Shown in pieces: positions 27,592 to 35,483 of a DNA stretch of 64,000 nt. Made by a program: the position numbers and the translations under genes. The DNA comes from Actinocorallia sp. API 0066 (GTDB lineage: Bacteria > Actinomycetota > Actinomycetes > Streptosporangiales > Streptosporangiaceae). The notes beneath the pieces are model-generated. The model saw only the letters and a program-made list of their open reading frames with translations. It had not been told where the DNA came from and did no database searches. Each line of letters begins with the position of its first letter. Positions within the stretch are counted from its first letter, which is position 1. Where the stretch lies: positions 62,001 to 126,000 of the forward strand of contig NZ_JAJLQY010000010.1 in assembly GCF_020991275.1 (NCBI RefSeq), read 5' to 3'.

Positions 27592-27629
27592 GGGGCCGGG
27601 CCGCGAGGTTCCCCCCACGGCCCGACCCC
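27592..27629. terminator. bidirectional terminator
   Basis: GC-rich hairpin with arms GGGGCCGGGCCG / CGGCCCGACCCC (one mismatch), between the convergent HxlR and CsbD-like genes. Confidence 0.75.
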
Positions 27630-27643
27630 AGCTGGTTGTCAGG

Positions 27644-27835
27644 TCACTTCGAGCCACGACGCAGATCCTTGGCCGCGTCCTTCAGATGCTCACCGGCCTG
27701 CTTCACACTCCCCTTGAGCCGATCCACACGCCCTTCGGCCTGCATCCTGTTGTCACGCCCGTCCTTCCCGACAGCCTCCTTGGCCTGCCCCTTAAACTGC
27801 TCCGCCCGATTCTTGACCTTGTCCAGAAATCCCAT
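27644..27835 (-). CDS. CsbD-family stress protein
   Basis: A 63-residue hydrophilic, mostly helical protein with the CsbD pattern of repeated Lys/Gln/Ala/Gly segments (KNRAEQFKGQAKEAVGK, then GRVDRLKGSVKQAGEHLKDA). Members are abundant general-stress proteins without known catalysis. Start ATG at 27835. Confidence 0.85.
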   Translation of the reverse strand: MGFLDKVKNRAEQFKGQAKEAVGKDGRDNRMQAEGRVDRLKGSVKQAGEHLKDAAKDLRRGSK

Positions 27836-27987
27836 GATCCCACCTTCCGCGACGACTCCTACGCCCACCCTCCTTCCCCCAAACCCCCACTCCATACACA
27901 TATCTCCACAATATAACGATATAAATCCATAATCACTCTCTCCCCACCCCCTCCGCCACCACCCTCACACACCACCACAAGGACCCC

Positions 27988-28470
27988 ATGACCATCTTCT
28001 TCTGCCGCAAGTGCGGCACCGCCCTCACCCCCGACCTCACCCAGCTCCCCACCGTCCCGGAACCCGACGCCGCCGAAGCCCGAGACAGGACGACCAGGCT
28101 GGCACCCTCCACCGTCCCCCTCGGCCACTACGCGATCGAGACGAAGCCCTGGGGCGCCCCCTACGTCCCACACCCGTCGAACGCCCCGGCCCCGTCCCAG
28201 CCACGCGGCCTCCCCATGGCCATCAACAACACCTGGCTAGTCTCCGCCGGCCCCTCCGGCTCCTTCGTCCTCCACCCGGACGACGCCCCAACCCTCCTCC
28301 CCACCCACACCAACAACCAGGGCTGCTGCGGCCCCTCCGGCACCCAAGGCCCCAACCAAGCCTGCCCCTGCGGCTCCCCACTAGCCACCCTCACCGCCGA
28401 CTGCCAAGGCCCCCACGAACTCCACCTAGACCCCACCCGCGTCCACCCCTATACGAACCCCACCCCCTAA
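27988..28470 (+). CDS. hypothetical Cys-rich protein with N-terminal zinc-ribbon-like motif
   Basis: A 160-residue protein that begins MTIFFCRKCGTALTP, a CxxC knuckle, and has a second Cys group (CCGPSG, ACPCGSPL, DCQGPHEL) near the C-terminus, where an HxN/Q-containing GxxGCCGPSG segment suggests a structural metal site. The middle is Pro-rich. The family is seen in actinomycetes but has no known function. The preceding 150 bases are A/T-rich for this genome and probably hold its promoter. Confidence 0.7.
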   Translation: MTIFFCRKCGTALTPDLTQLPTVPEPDAAEARDRTTRLAPSTVPLGHYAIETKPWGAPYVPHPSNAPAPSQPRGLPMAINNTWLVSAGPSGSFVLHPDDAPTLLPTHTNNQGCCGPSGTQGPNQACPCGSPLATLTADCQGPHELHLDPTRVHPYTNPTP

Positions 28471-28539
28471 CAACCCCCACCCGCCTCCCATCGACGGCCC
28501 CGCAGGCCCCACCGATCCACCGGCGACCTCGACCGGCAC

Positions 28540-28860
28540 TCAAGGACGACGACGCTTGCCCGGCTTGCGGGAGGCCGGGCGGCCCGTCAGCTTAGCCGGG
28601 AAGACCCGCAGGAACTCCGGCGAACGAAGCTTCCCCAACAACTGACGCAGAACCGGCACGCCCGGACCGGGAACCCACAGCACAGCCGACGCCACCTCCC
28701 CACCCCCGTCCAGGATCGTTACCGTCAGCCCCACCCCAGGCAACCCGTCATACAAACGCTTCACCTCCACCCCATGCACCCAGCCCACCACCACCTCGGG
28801 ATCATCCAGCGACTCCCGAACCAGCCGCTCCATCTCCTCCATCGAGGGCTCCTCACCCAT
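28540..28860 (-). CDS. cryptic operon protein 4 (106 residues)
   Basis: An acidic N-terminal half (MGEEPSMEEMERLVRESLDD) is followed by short beta segments (VVVGWVHGVEVKRLYDGLPG, VTILDGGGEVASAVLW) and a very basic tail (RPASRKPGKRRRP). No family recognised. The ATG at 28860 overlaps the upstream stop (ATGA). It is the last gene of a four-gene operon of small proteins. The charged tail could bind nucleic acid, but this is speculation. Confidence 0.7.
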   Translation of the reverse strand: MGEEPSMEEMERLVRESLDDPEVVVGWVHGVEVKRLYDGLPGVGLTVTILDGGGEVASAVLWVPGPGVPVLRQLLGKLRSPEFLRVFPAKLTGRPASRKPGKRRRP

Positions 28861-29072
28861 CACGCGCTCCTTTCCATCAGATCTCGCCAAACGTTCTCCA
28901 ACTGGCCCAGCTCCCACCGGGCCCGCGTCACCAGATCCCGCGCACGCCGCCGCTCCACCGGCGACAACACCTCCAAATCCACCCACGGCTCGTACAGATT
29001 CACCATCGCCCGCAGATATGCCACCCGCAGGAACACCCGATCCGGCTCGCGCATCCCGCCCAGCCCGCTCAC
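28860..29072 (-). CDS. cryptic operon protein 3 (70 residues)
   Basis: An all-helical small protein: DRVFLRVAYLRAMVNLYEPW, then LSPVERRRARDLVTRARWEL and a final amphipathic helix. It is Arg-rich with no Cys. No family recognised. The GTG at 29072 overlaps the upstream stop (GTGA), giving an unbroken chain of overlapping starts and stops through this operon. Its size and shape would suit an adaptor or the antitoxin-like partner of a larger product. Confidence 0.65.
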   Translation of the reverse strand: MSGLGGMREPDRVFLRVAYLRAMVNLYEPWVDLEVLSPVERRRARDLVTRARWELGQLENVWRDLMERSA

Positions 29073-29362
29073 GAGGCCACCACCGGAACCGAAAGCCCCC
29101 ACTCGACGAACACCGCGGCTAGTTCCCGAGCCGCCAAGGCCAGATCCCCGCACGTGCCGAGATCCCGCAGCCCAGCAGCCCTCAGCCAAGGCCCGCCCTC
29201 CTCGCCAAGCACGGCCACGACGCTCACGCCGACGCCCGGCAAGCACGGGTTCCACACGTTCAGCACGGGCTCAACGTCCACCCCCTCCCGTAGGAGAACC
29301 CCGAACCCGGACGCCTCAAGCACCGCCCCGAACCGAGCCAAACACCCCACCACGTCCATCAC
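29069..29362 (-). CDS. cryptic operon protein 2 (97 residues)
   Basis: The protein contains alternating strands and helices: VVGCLARFGAVLEASGFGVLL, VEPVLNVWNPCLPGVGVSVV and LAARELAAVFVEWGLSVPVV. No catalytic motif can be named. GTG at 29362, with ATG three bases later; both overlap the stop of the upstream gene. The layout (a helix, then WNP and a hydrophobic strand, then a C-terminal helix) is similar to that of protein 1, so the two may be distant relatives. Confidence 0.65.
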   Translation of the reverse strand: MMDVVGCLARFGAVLEASGFGVLLREGVDVEPVLNVWNPCLPGVGVSVVAVLGEEGGPWLRAAGLRDLGTCGDLALAARELAAVFVEWGLSVPVVAS

Positions 29363-29691
29363 GCCCCCACCCCAGGCGACGGCAACGCCACAACCCGACC
29401 AATCCGCTCCGCAGCCAACACAACATCAGCAGCCGGACACAGCGCCTCAAACTCGGGAGGATCACCCCGCTCAAGCCCCGTCCACACCCAGAACCACCAC
29501 AACCCACCCGACCCATGCGGCGCACAAACCACCTCCTGCCGCAACAGATAAGGCAACTCCCGACCCCCGTCCCCGCCCGGGTGAGACGACAGGTTCCGCA
29601 CGACCAACCCGCCCTCCGGACGTGCCGAAACGCTCAGGCCGTGGCTGTTCAGGGCTTTGGTGAGGGTGGCGTACGCCGTTTCGGAGTCCAT
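29359..29691 (-). CDS. cryptic operon protein 1 (110 residues)
   Basis: First gene of the four-gene unit. Helix 1 reads MDSETAYATLTKALNSHGLS, followed by beta segments (GGLVVRNL, ELPYLLRQEVVCA), the Trp-rich strand GLWWFWVWTGL and a C-terminal helix ADVVLAAERIGRVVA. No family recognised. The composite inverted repeat at 29729-29762 lies directly upstream, so this operon is probably under the XRE-TPR regulator encoded just upstream on the same strand. Confidence 0.7.
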   Translation of the reverse strand: MDSETAYATLTKALNSHGLSVSARPEGGLVVRNLSSHPGGDGGRELPYLLRQEVVCAPHGSGGLWWFWVWTGLERGDPPEFEALCPAADVVLAAERIGRVVALPSPGVGA

Positions 29692-29728
29692 GGGCTCGAC
29701 GGTAGGAGCCGTCTACGCACAGTCACAA

Positions 29729-29762
29729 TGGCACTTCGAAAGTGTGGGGCCGGGAAGTGCCA
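29729..29762. promoter_or_regulatory. composite operator between XRE regulator and four-gene operon
   Basis: Perfect nine-base arms TGGCACTTC (29729-29737) and GAAGTGCCA (29754-29762). The left arm overlaps a second palindrome, CACTT-CGA-AAGTG, so three AAGTG-type half-sites are packed into 34 bases. It lies seven bases beyond the stop of the XRE gene and 37 bases before the start of the small-protein operon. Confidence 0.65.
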
Positions 29763-29769
29763 CAGGGTG

Positions 29770-30924
29770 TTATGGGGAGAGGTCGAGGTAATCGGCGAGG
29801 TCGCGCATGTCGGTGGTCAGGGTGCGCCGTTTGGCGATGATCTCGCTCAGGATGTCGCGAGCGTAGCGCTGGTTCGTGATCCATTCCGGGGCGTCACGGC
29901 GGATTCCCATCAGAAGGTCGATAGCCTGCGGGTACTGCCGCAGGAGGACCCGCGCCTTGGCGACGTCGAGAAGGTGCCGGTTGCGATTGTTGGAAGTGGG
30001 ACGCAGATCGCCGAGCGGCACCCGTTCCGCGATGCTCAGCACCCGGTCGGGACGGTTCTCGACCATCGCGTTCTCGGCGGCCTTCATCGCGACGGTCATC
30101 GGCCCGAACGCGCGCAGGAAGTCACCGGGCGGCGCGAACTCGCCGCCCATGGCCACGGCGGCCGTGCGGGCCAGACGGATCGCGTCCTCGGCGTCGCCCG
30201 GCTGGTTGTTGCGGATCGCGGCGGTGCTCAGCCGGACCAGCAGCCATCCCCACGCCGAGAGGTCGGCCGCCGTCGCGCGGGACATGCGCGGCTCGACCTC
30301 GTCGGCCCACCGGGTGGCGAGCGCGGTGGCCCCGCCCAGATCGCCCTGGCGCATCAGCAGCCAGCAGCGGGTGTTGATGATCGCGGCGCGGTCGAGCGGG
30401 TCGTCGGACTCCTCAAGGGCCCTGCTCAGCGCGGTCTCCGCCGCGTCGAACTGGCGTGTCTGGGTGAGTAGCCATCCCGTGTGGTGCAGGAGGCGAGCAC
30501 GTACCCGGTGTCCGTCCTGTCCAAGTTCGTCGGCGCTGCGGAGCAGGGGCGGAAGGAGGTCGGCCAGTTCGGCGTACCTGTCGCCGGAGAAGAGCGGCAT
30601 CAGGGCCCTCAGGGTCGCGCCGACCTCACGGGCGCTCGGCTCGTCGTCGGGACCGCTCGCCGGGGTGCCGTCCAGCGCCGCGCGCAGCGCCCCCCACCGC
30701 GCCGAACGCTCGCCCGCGTCCGCTTTCCTGACGATCAGCGCCGCCGTGGGGACCTGCAACGCCGCCGCGAGCCGCCGCAGCGTCTCCAGCCGCGTGTCCT
30801 CCCGCTCACCCTGTTCGAGCTTCCGGACCAGCGACAACGAGACCCCGGACAGCCGGGCGAGCTCCCGTTGTGTCACGCCCCGCCGCTTGCGCACCGAACG
30901 GAGCCGTTCCCCAAGGCCCGACAT
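29770..30924 (-). CDS. XRE-family regulator with TPR-like sensor domain
   Basis: A 384-residue regulator. Residues 5-62 are the Cro/CI helix-turn-helix (RLRSVRKRRGVTQRELARLS, then VSLSLVRKLEQGERE). Residues 85-384 are helical repeats of the tetratricopeptide type (for example FDAAETALSRALEESDDPLD and PQAIDLLMGIRRDAPEW), as in Rgg/PlcR-like or actinomycete XRE-TPR regulators that respond to peptides or protein partners. TAGGCT followed by GGGGGT precedes the ATG. The 78 bases after it hold a composite palindrome and the start of the cryptic four-gene operon, its likely target. Confidence 0.85.
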   Translation of the reverse strand: MSGLGERLRSVRKRRGVTQRELARLSGVSLSLVRKLEQGEREDTRLETLRRLAAALQVPTAALIVRKADAGERSARWGALRAALDGTPASGPDDEPSAREVGATLRALMPLFSGDRYAELADLLPPLLRSADELGQDGHRVRARLLHHTGWLLTQTRQFDAAETALSRALEESDDPLDRAAIINTRCWLLMRQGDLGGATALATRWADEVEPRMSRATAADLSAWGWLLVRLSTAAIRNNQPGDAEDAIRLARTAAVAMGGEFAPPGDFLRAFGPMTVAMKAAENAMVENRPDRVLSIAERVPLGDLRPTSNNRNRHLLDVAKARVLLRQYPQAIDLLMGIRRDAPEWITNQRYARDILSEIIAKRRTLTTDMRDLADYLDLSP

Positions 30925-31116
30925 ACCCCCAGCCTAAATACCCGTCCCGGGAATGACCCGCCTTTCCCCAAAGCGCACCCGACGGCGGGGATACGGTGAG
31001 CCGGTGACGCCGCGCGTCCGAGAGTTCGACACCGAGAAGCCAGATGCGGCGATTCACCTACGGGTACTCGGAGGCAGGGGCCGGGCCCGGCCGTCGTGGG
31101 GCCGCTCGTCAGGGGT

Positions 31117-31662
31117 TCAGGGGGACAGCATGCCGTCCAGTTCCGCCAGGATCTTTTTCCAGGGTGGCATACGGGAGTGTGCGGGGGCGTCGGGTTCGTA
31201 CAGTACGTGGACGCCCATCGAGCGGAGGTCGGCCAGGCTTCGGGAGAACGCGACGTGCCGTGCCAACTCGGCCTTGAGACAAGGCACCGCGAGGATGGGG
31301 ACGCCCGCGCCGGTAAGTTCGCACAGGAGGCCGACGGCGAAAGTGTCGGTGATGCCGGACGCCCATTTGTTGATCGTGTTGAACGTGGCGGGGGCGACGA
31401 TCACGGCGGACGCGTACGGCAGTGTCTTCGGCTCCCCCGGCATCCGCCACTCACTCCGCGCCGGACCGTCCAACACGACGGCCAACCGCTCATGATCGAG
31501 GAAGCGCATGCCGAGAGGCGTCCCCACGACCTGAATCCGCTCCCAACCCGCCGCACGAGCCAGAGAGACCAGCTCCGCCACGTCAGAGGCGGGCGGAGCC
31601 GCGCAGGCAACGATGTAGAGGACGCCACGAGTTCCGCTCGGAGATGATGCCGGTACCGCCAT
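31117..31662 (-). CDS. flavoprotein of the HFCD (PPC decarboxylase-like) family
   Basis: A 181-residue single-domain protein. It follows the pattern of flavin-binding Cys decarboxylases: LYIVACAAPPASDVAELVSLA at the N-terminus, then ASAVIVAPATFNTINKWASGITDTFAVGLL, which contains the flavin-contacting PATFNTxNKxxxGI motif, and VPILAVPCL. It is not fused to a CoaB domain, so it is not the usual CoaBC. It probably acts as a stand-alone FMN protein; the substrate is unknown. Confidence 0.8.
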   Translation of the reverse strand: MAVPASSPSGTRGVLYIVACAAPPASDVAELVSLARAAGWERIQVVGTPLGMRFLDHERLAVVLDGPARSEWRMPGEPKTLPYASAVIVAPATFNTINKWASGITDTFAVGLLCELTGAGVPILAVPCLKAELARHVAFSRSLADLRSMGVHVLYEPDAPAHSRMPPWKKILAELDGMLSP

Positions 31663-31721
31663 GCACTCAATCTGTCAGGCGAGACAAGCCGAAGCAGTCC
31701 CGCGCCGGAAGCTGTGAACGC

Positions 31722-32035
31722 TCATTCCCGGACGACCCTGTAATGCTCGTTCAGGGTCAGGCTGGACATTCTGATCAGGCGGACAGCGTAGGAACGGCCC
31801 TCGCCCTTCGGAATCCTCCGCAGAGACCGCCGAAGAAAAGTGATCCCTTCCTGCAGCGCCCGGACGCGCCAGGTGTCCAACGGACTTCCGCGAAGGGCGA
31901 TCATCACCGCCCCGGCGATGCACGGGTCCAGCAGAAGGCACTCTTCCAGGCCATCGGCGAACTTGAGATCGTCGGGATAGGTGAGACAGCGGTGTTCCGC
32001 CCAGAGGATCGCGAGTTCGTCGCGATCCGTCCCGG

Positions 32036-32039
<4 letters not shown>
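31722..32039 (-). CDS. hypothetical protein coupled to msrA
   Basis: A 105-residue, mostly helical protein. Recognisable segments are [20 protein letters not shown], a GAVMIALRG helix with an [20 protein letters not shown] helix, and an Arg-rich end. No family assigned. The ATG at 32039 overlaps the msrA stop (ATGA), so it is translated from the same mRNA. G+C is lower than in msrA, which hints at a more recent arrival. Confidence 0.65.
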
Positions 32040-32692
<653 letters not shown>

Positions 32693-32767
32693 GCCCTCAG
32701 GATACGCCCCCGGTCAAGACAGGACTCACCAGAGTTTGGCTAATTACGGCTTGGTACGCTGCCGCCC

Positions 32768-33667
32768 ATGGAATCACGGCGGGGGCTCGCGGCGGGACTC
32801 ACCGCCTACGTGCTCTGGGGCGTCTTCCCCCTCTATTTCCCCCTTCTGAAGCCCGCCGGAGCAGGGGAGATCCTCGCGCACCGGATCATCTGGACGCTCC
32901 TCACCGTCGGCGTCGCCCTCGCCGTCGCACGGAACTGGCGCTGGCTCCGGCGGACCACAAAGGGCCAGTGGGCGGCCCTCTCCGGCGCGGCCGTACTGAT
33001 CGCCATCAACTGGGGCACCTACATCGTCGCGGTCAACGACGGCAGGACGATCGAGGCGAGCCTCGGCTACTTCATCAATCCCCTCTTCACCGTCCTCCTC
33101 GGCGTCGTCCTCCTACGCGAGAAGCTCCGCCCCCAGCAGTGGACGGCCGTAGGGATCGGCACGGTAGCGGTCGTCATCCTCACCGTTGATTACGGCCGCC
33201 CGCCCTGGGTCGCCCTGATCCTCGCGTGCACGTTCGGAACCTACGGGCTGCTCAAGAAGCGCGCGGCGATGCCGTCGGCGGAGGGGATGGCCGTGGAGGC
33301 CGCCGTCCTGTTCGTCCCGGCGCTGGCGTTCGCCGTCTGGACGCAGACGCAGGGCACCGCCGCGTTCGGCCACGAGGGCGCGGGCAACGTCGTGCTGATG
33401 CTCACCCTCGGCCTGGTCACGGCGGGCCCGCTGATGCTGTTCAACGTCGCCGCCAGGACGCTGCCGCTCAGCACCGTCGGCCTGCTCCAGTACGTCGCCC
33501 CGGTGCTCCAGTTCGTCGTCGGGCTGACGATCCAGCACGAGGCGATGCCGACGAGCCGTTGGGCGGGGTTCGGGCTTGTCTGGCTCGCCCTCGCGATCCT
33601 GACCTTTGACGCGTTCCGTACGGCTCATAAGGCAAGGGTCGCCACACCGGTCACCGTGGGCGCTTGA
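32768..33667 (+). CDS. rarD: RarD-type EamA/DMT-superfamily permease
   Basis: A 299-residue inner-membrane transporter with ten predicted helices in two EamA repeats. The RarD signature is clear in GLAAGLTAYVLWGVFPLYFP, AHRIIWTLL and ASLGYFINPLFTVLLG, with the second repeat ending in LLQYVAPVLQFVVGL. The transported compound of RarD proteins is not known for sure. TACGCT lies seven bases before the ATG and no ribosome site is visible, so it is a leaderless candidate. Confidence 0.9.
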   Translation: MESRRGLAAGLTAYVLWGVFPLYFPLLKPAGAGEILAHRIIWTLLTVGVALAVARNWRWLRRTTKGQWAALSGAAVLIAINWGTYIVAVNDGRTIEASLGYFINPLFTVLLGVVLLREKLRPQQWTAVGIGTVAVVILTVDYGRPPWVALILACTFGTYGLLKKRAAMPSAEGMAVEAAVLFVPALAFAVWTQTQGTAAFGHEGAGNVVLMLTLGLVTAGPLMLFNVAARTLPLSTVGLLQYVAPVLQFVVGLTIQHEAMPTSRWAGFGLVWLALAILTFDAFRTAHKARVATPVTVGA

Positions 33668-33738
33668 GACACTTGCACCGGTCGGCATCGCTTGGCACTC
33701 TTACTCGAAACCACCCCGAACGCCCGGAGTCCCACCAG

Positions 33739-34410
33739 GTGAACAAGGTACTCGCGAGCTTGGTGCCCGGCACCGTCCTCACCGCAGCACTCCTCGTAGC
33801 TCCGTGCGCACCCGCCGTAGCGGCGGTCCCCGAGCAGCGCGAGACGACGGCGTCCGCGCGCGTCGTCGCGGTCTCTCCGACGCGCATCACGCTCGACATC
33901 AAGAAGGTCTTCCAGTCGCGCCCGCTGTGGTGCAATCCGGCGGGTTCGTCGATCTCGCTGGCGACGCTCGGCATCAGCGTGTCGCAGAACGTGCTGGCCA
34001 AGAAGATGGGCACAAAGGCCCCGGCGGGCACCTATGACACGGCCGCCGTCAAGGTCCTCAACGCCTACGCGGCCCGCAAGGGCTACAAGTACACGCTCGT
34101 GTACGACGTGGACGACCCGGAGAAGCTGACCCAGCGGATCGTCCACAACGTGGGCGTCCTGCGCAAAGCGGTGCCGATCCAGGTCTACATGCGCAAACTC
34201 CCCTGGTACAAGGGCGAGATCAACGAGGGCAACCCGGGGCATATCGTCGTCGCCTACGGCTACGACAAACGGAACAAGACCGTCAAGGTCTGGGACCCGT
34301 ACAACTACTACTTCACCGGCGGCACCCACACCATGAAGATCCGCCGCCTCGCCAAGGCCACCCAGGCCGTCGACAACCGCGCGGGGATGTTCTACCTCTC
34401 CCGCACCTGA
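33739..34410 (+). CDS. secreted C39-like cysteine peptidase
   Basis: A 223-residue exported protein. The signal peptide (about residues 1-29) ends at AVAAVPEQ. The mature part has the papain-like C39_2 pattern: Cys65 in LWCNPAGSS, His168 in NPGHIVVAYG and Asp186 in VWDPYNYY. The Gln that normally forms the oxyanion hole is at residue 59 (FQSRPLWC). It may degrade a cell-wall or secreted peptide. The GTG at 33739 lacks a good ribosome site, but it is the only start that gives a proper signal peptide. A 13-bp-stem terminator follows. Confidence 0.8.
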   Translation: MNKVLASLVPGTVLTAALLVAPCAPAVAAVPEQRETTASARVVAVSPTRITLDIKKVFQSRPLWCNPAGSSISLATLGISVSQNVLAKKMGTKAPAGTYDTAAVKVLNAYAARKGYKYTLVYDVDDPEKLTQRIVHNVGVLRKAVPIQVYMRKLPWYKGEINEGNPGHIVVAYGYDKRNKTVKVWDPYNYYFTGGTHTMKIRRLAKATQAVDNRAGMFYLSRT

Positions 34411-34426
34411 GGCGGGCCGCAGCGGA

Positions 34427-34456
34427 AAGGGGACGGATCAGCGGATCCGTCCCCTT
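34427..34456. terminator. bidirectional terminator
   Basis: Thirteen-base perfect arms AAGGGGACGGATC / GATCCGTCCCCTT with loop AGCG, between the convergent peptidase and polyprenyl synthase genes. It ends the long menaquinone/nuo operon on the minus strand. Confidence 0.9.
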
Positions 34457-34469
34457 CGCACGTTCAGGG

Positions 34470-35465
34470 TCAGCCCGTGCGGGACACCACGTAGTCGCAG
34501 AGGCCGGTGAGGGCCTGACGGGCCGGGATGTCCGGCAGCGTCAGCAGCTCCGCGCGGGCGTCCTCGGCCCACTGACGGGTGTCGGCGCGCGCCCGAGCCA
34601 TGGCCGGGTGCGCCCGCAGCAGGGCCAGGGCCTCGGCGTGCTCCGCGTCGTCCGTGATGGGGCCGGAGAGCAGCGCGCGCAGCCGGGATTCGTCGGAGGC
34701 GGCGGAGCCCAGGACGTGGAGCATGGGGAGGGTGCGGACGCCCTCGCGGAGGTCGGTGCCCGGGGTCTTGCCGGACTGGAAGGACTCCGAGGCGACGTCG
34801 AGGATGTCGTCGGAGAGCTGGAACGCGACGCCGATCTTCTCGCACGCCGACGTCAGGGTGTCCACCACCGAGGGGGACGCGCCCGCCAGCATGGCCCCGA
34901 ACTGCCCTGAGGTGGCGATGAGGGACGCCGTCTTGTCCGCGACCACCTGGAGGTAGTGCTTGAGCTCGTCGCCCCCCTCGGGGACGCCCACGGTCTCCTG
35001 GATCTGGCCGCGCACGAGCCGGGCGAACGTCCGGGCCTGGATGCGCACGGCGTCCGTCCCGAGGTCGGCCAAGAGGTCCGACGCGCGCGCGAACAGGTAG
35101 TCGCCGGTGAGGATCGCGACGGTGTTGGTCCACCGCGAGTTCGCCGACGCGGCCCCCCGGCGGAGCGGCGCCTCGTCCATGACGTCGTCGTGGTAGAGCG
35201 TCGCCAGGTGGGTCAGCTCAAGGACGACGGCGGCGGGGACGATCCCGGGCGCCTTCGGGTCGCCGAACTGGGCGGCGAGCAGCACCAGCATGGGCCGGAA
35301 CCGCTTGCCGCCCGCGTTCAGCAGGTGCTCGGACGCTTCCGTGAGCAGTGAATAGTCGCTGTGCACCGTCTCCAGCAGCAGGGACTCGACATCACCGAGC
35401 CCCTGCCGCACGTGCGCGGCGAGCGTGTCGTCCACCCGCAGATCGAACGGAACGGCAGCACTCAC
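34470..35465 (-). CDS. long-chain polyprenyl diphosphate synthase (menaquinone side chain)
   Basis: A 331-residue trans-prenyltransferase that condenses IPP onto an allylic diphosphate to give the C40-C50 menaquinone tail. The first Asp-rich motif is DDVMD (93-97), the second DDILD (218-222). The residues just before the first motif are small (LATLYH), which allows a long product. GGKRFRP near 52-58 binds IPP. It starts 18 bases after the nuoN stop, so it is the last gene of the nuo operon. Chain length cannot be fixed from sequence. Confidence 0.93.
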   Translation of the reverse strand: MSAAVPFDLRVDDTLAAHVRQGLGDVESLLLETVHSDYSLLTEASEHLLNAGGKRFRPMLVLLAAQFGDPKAPGIVPAAVVLELTHLATLYHDDVMDEAPLRRGAASANSRWTNTVAILTGDYLFARASDLLADLGTDAVRIQARTFARLVRGQIQETVGVPEGGDELKHYLQVVADKTASLIATSGQFGAMLAGASPSVVDTLTSACEKIGVAFQLSDDILDVASESFQSGKTPGTDLREGVRTLPMLHVLGSAASDESRLRALLSGPITDDAEHAEALALLRAHPAMARARADTRQWAEDARAELLTLPDIPARQALTGLCDYVVSRTG

Positions 35466-35483
35466 GAAAGCGCCCCCTTCTGG

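Noticed and set aside
31117-31662. CoaBC (phosphopantothenate synthesis) for the flavoprotein
   Set aside because: Only the flavin domain is present; the CoaB synthetase half is missing, so the coenzyme A role is not supported.
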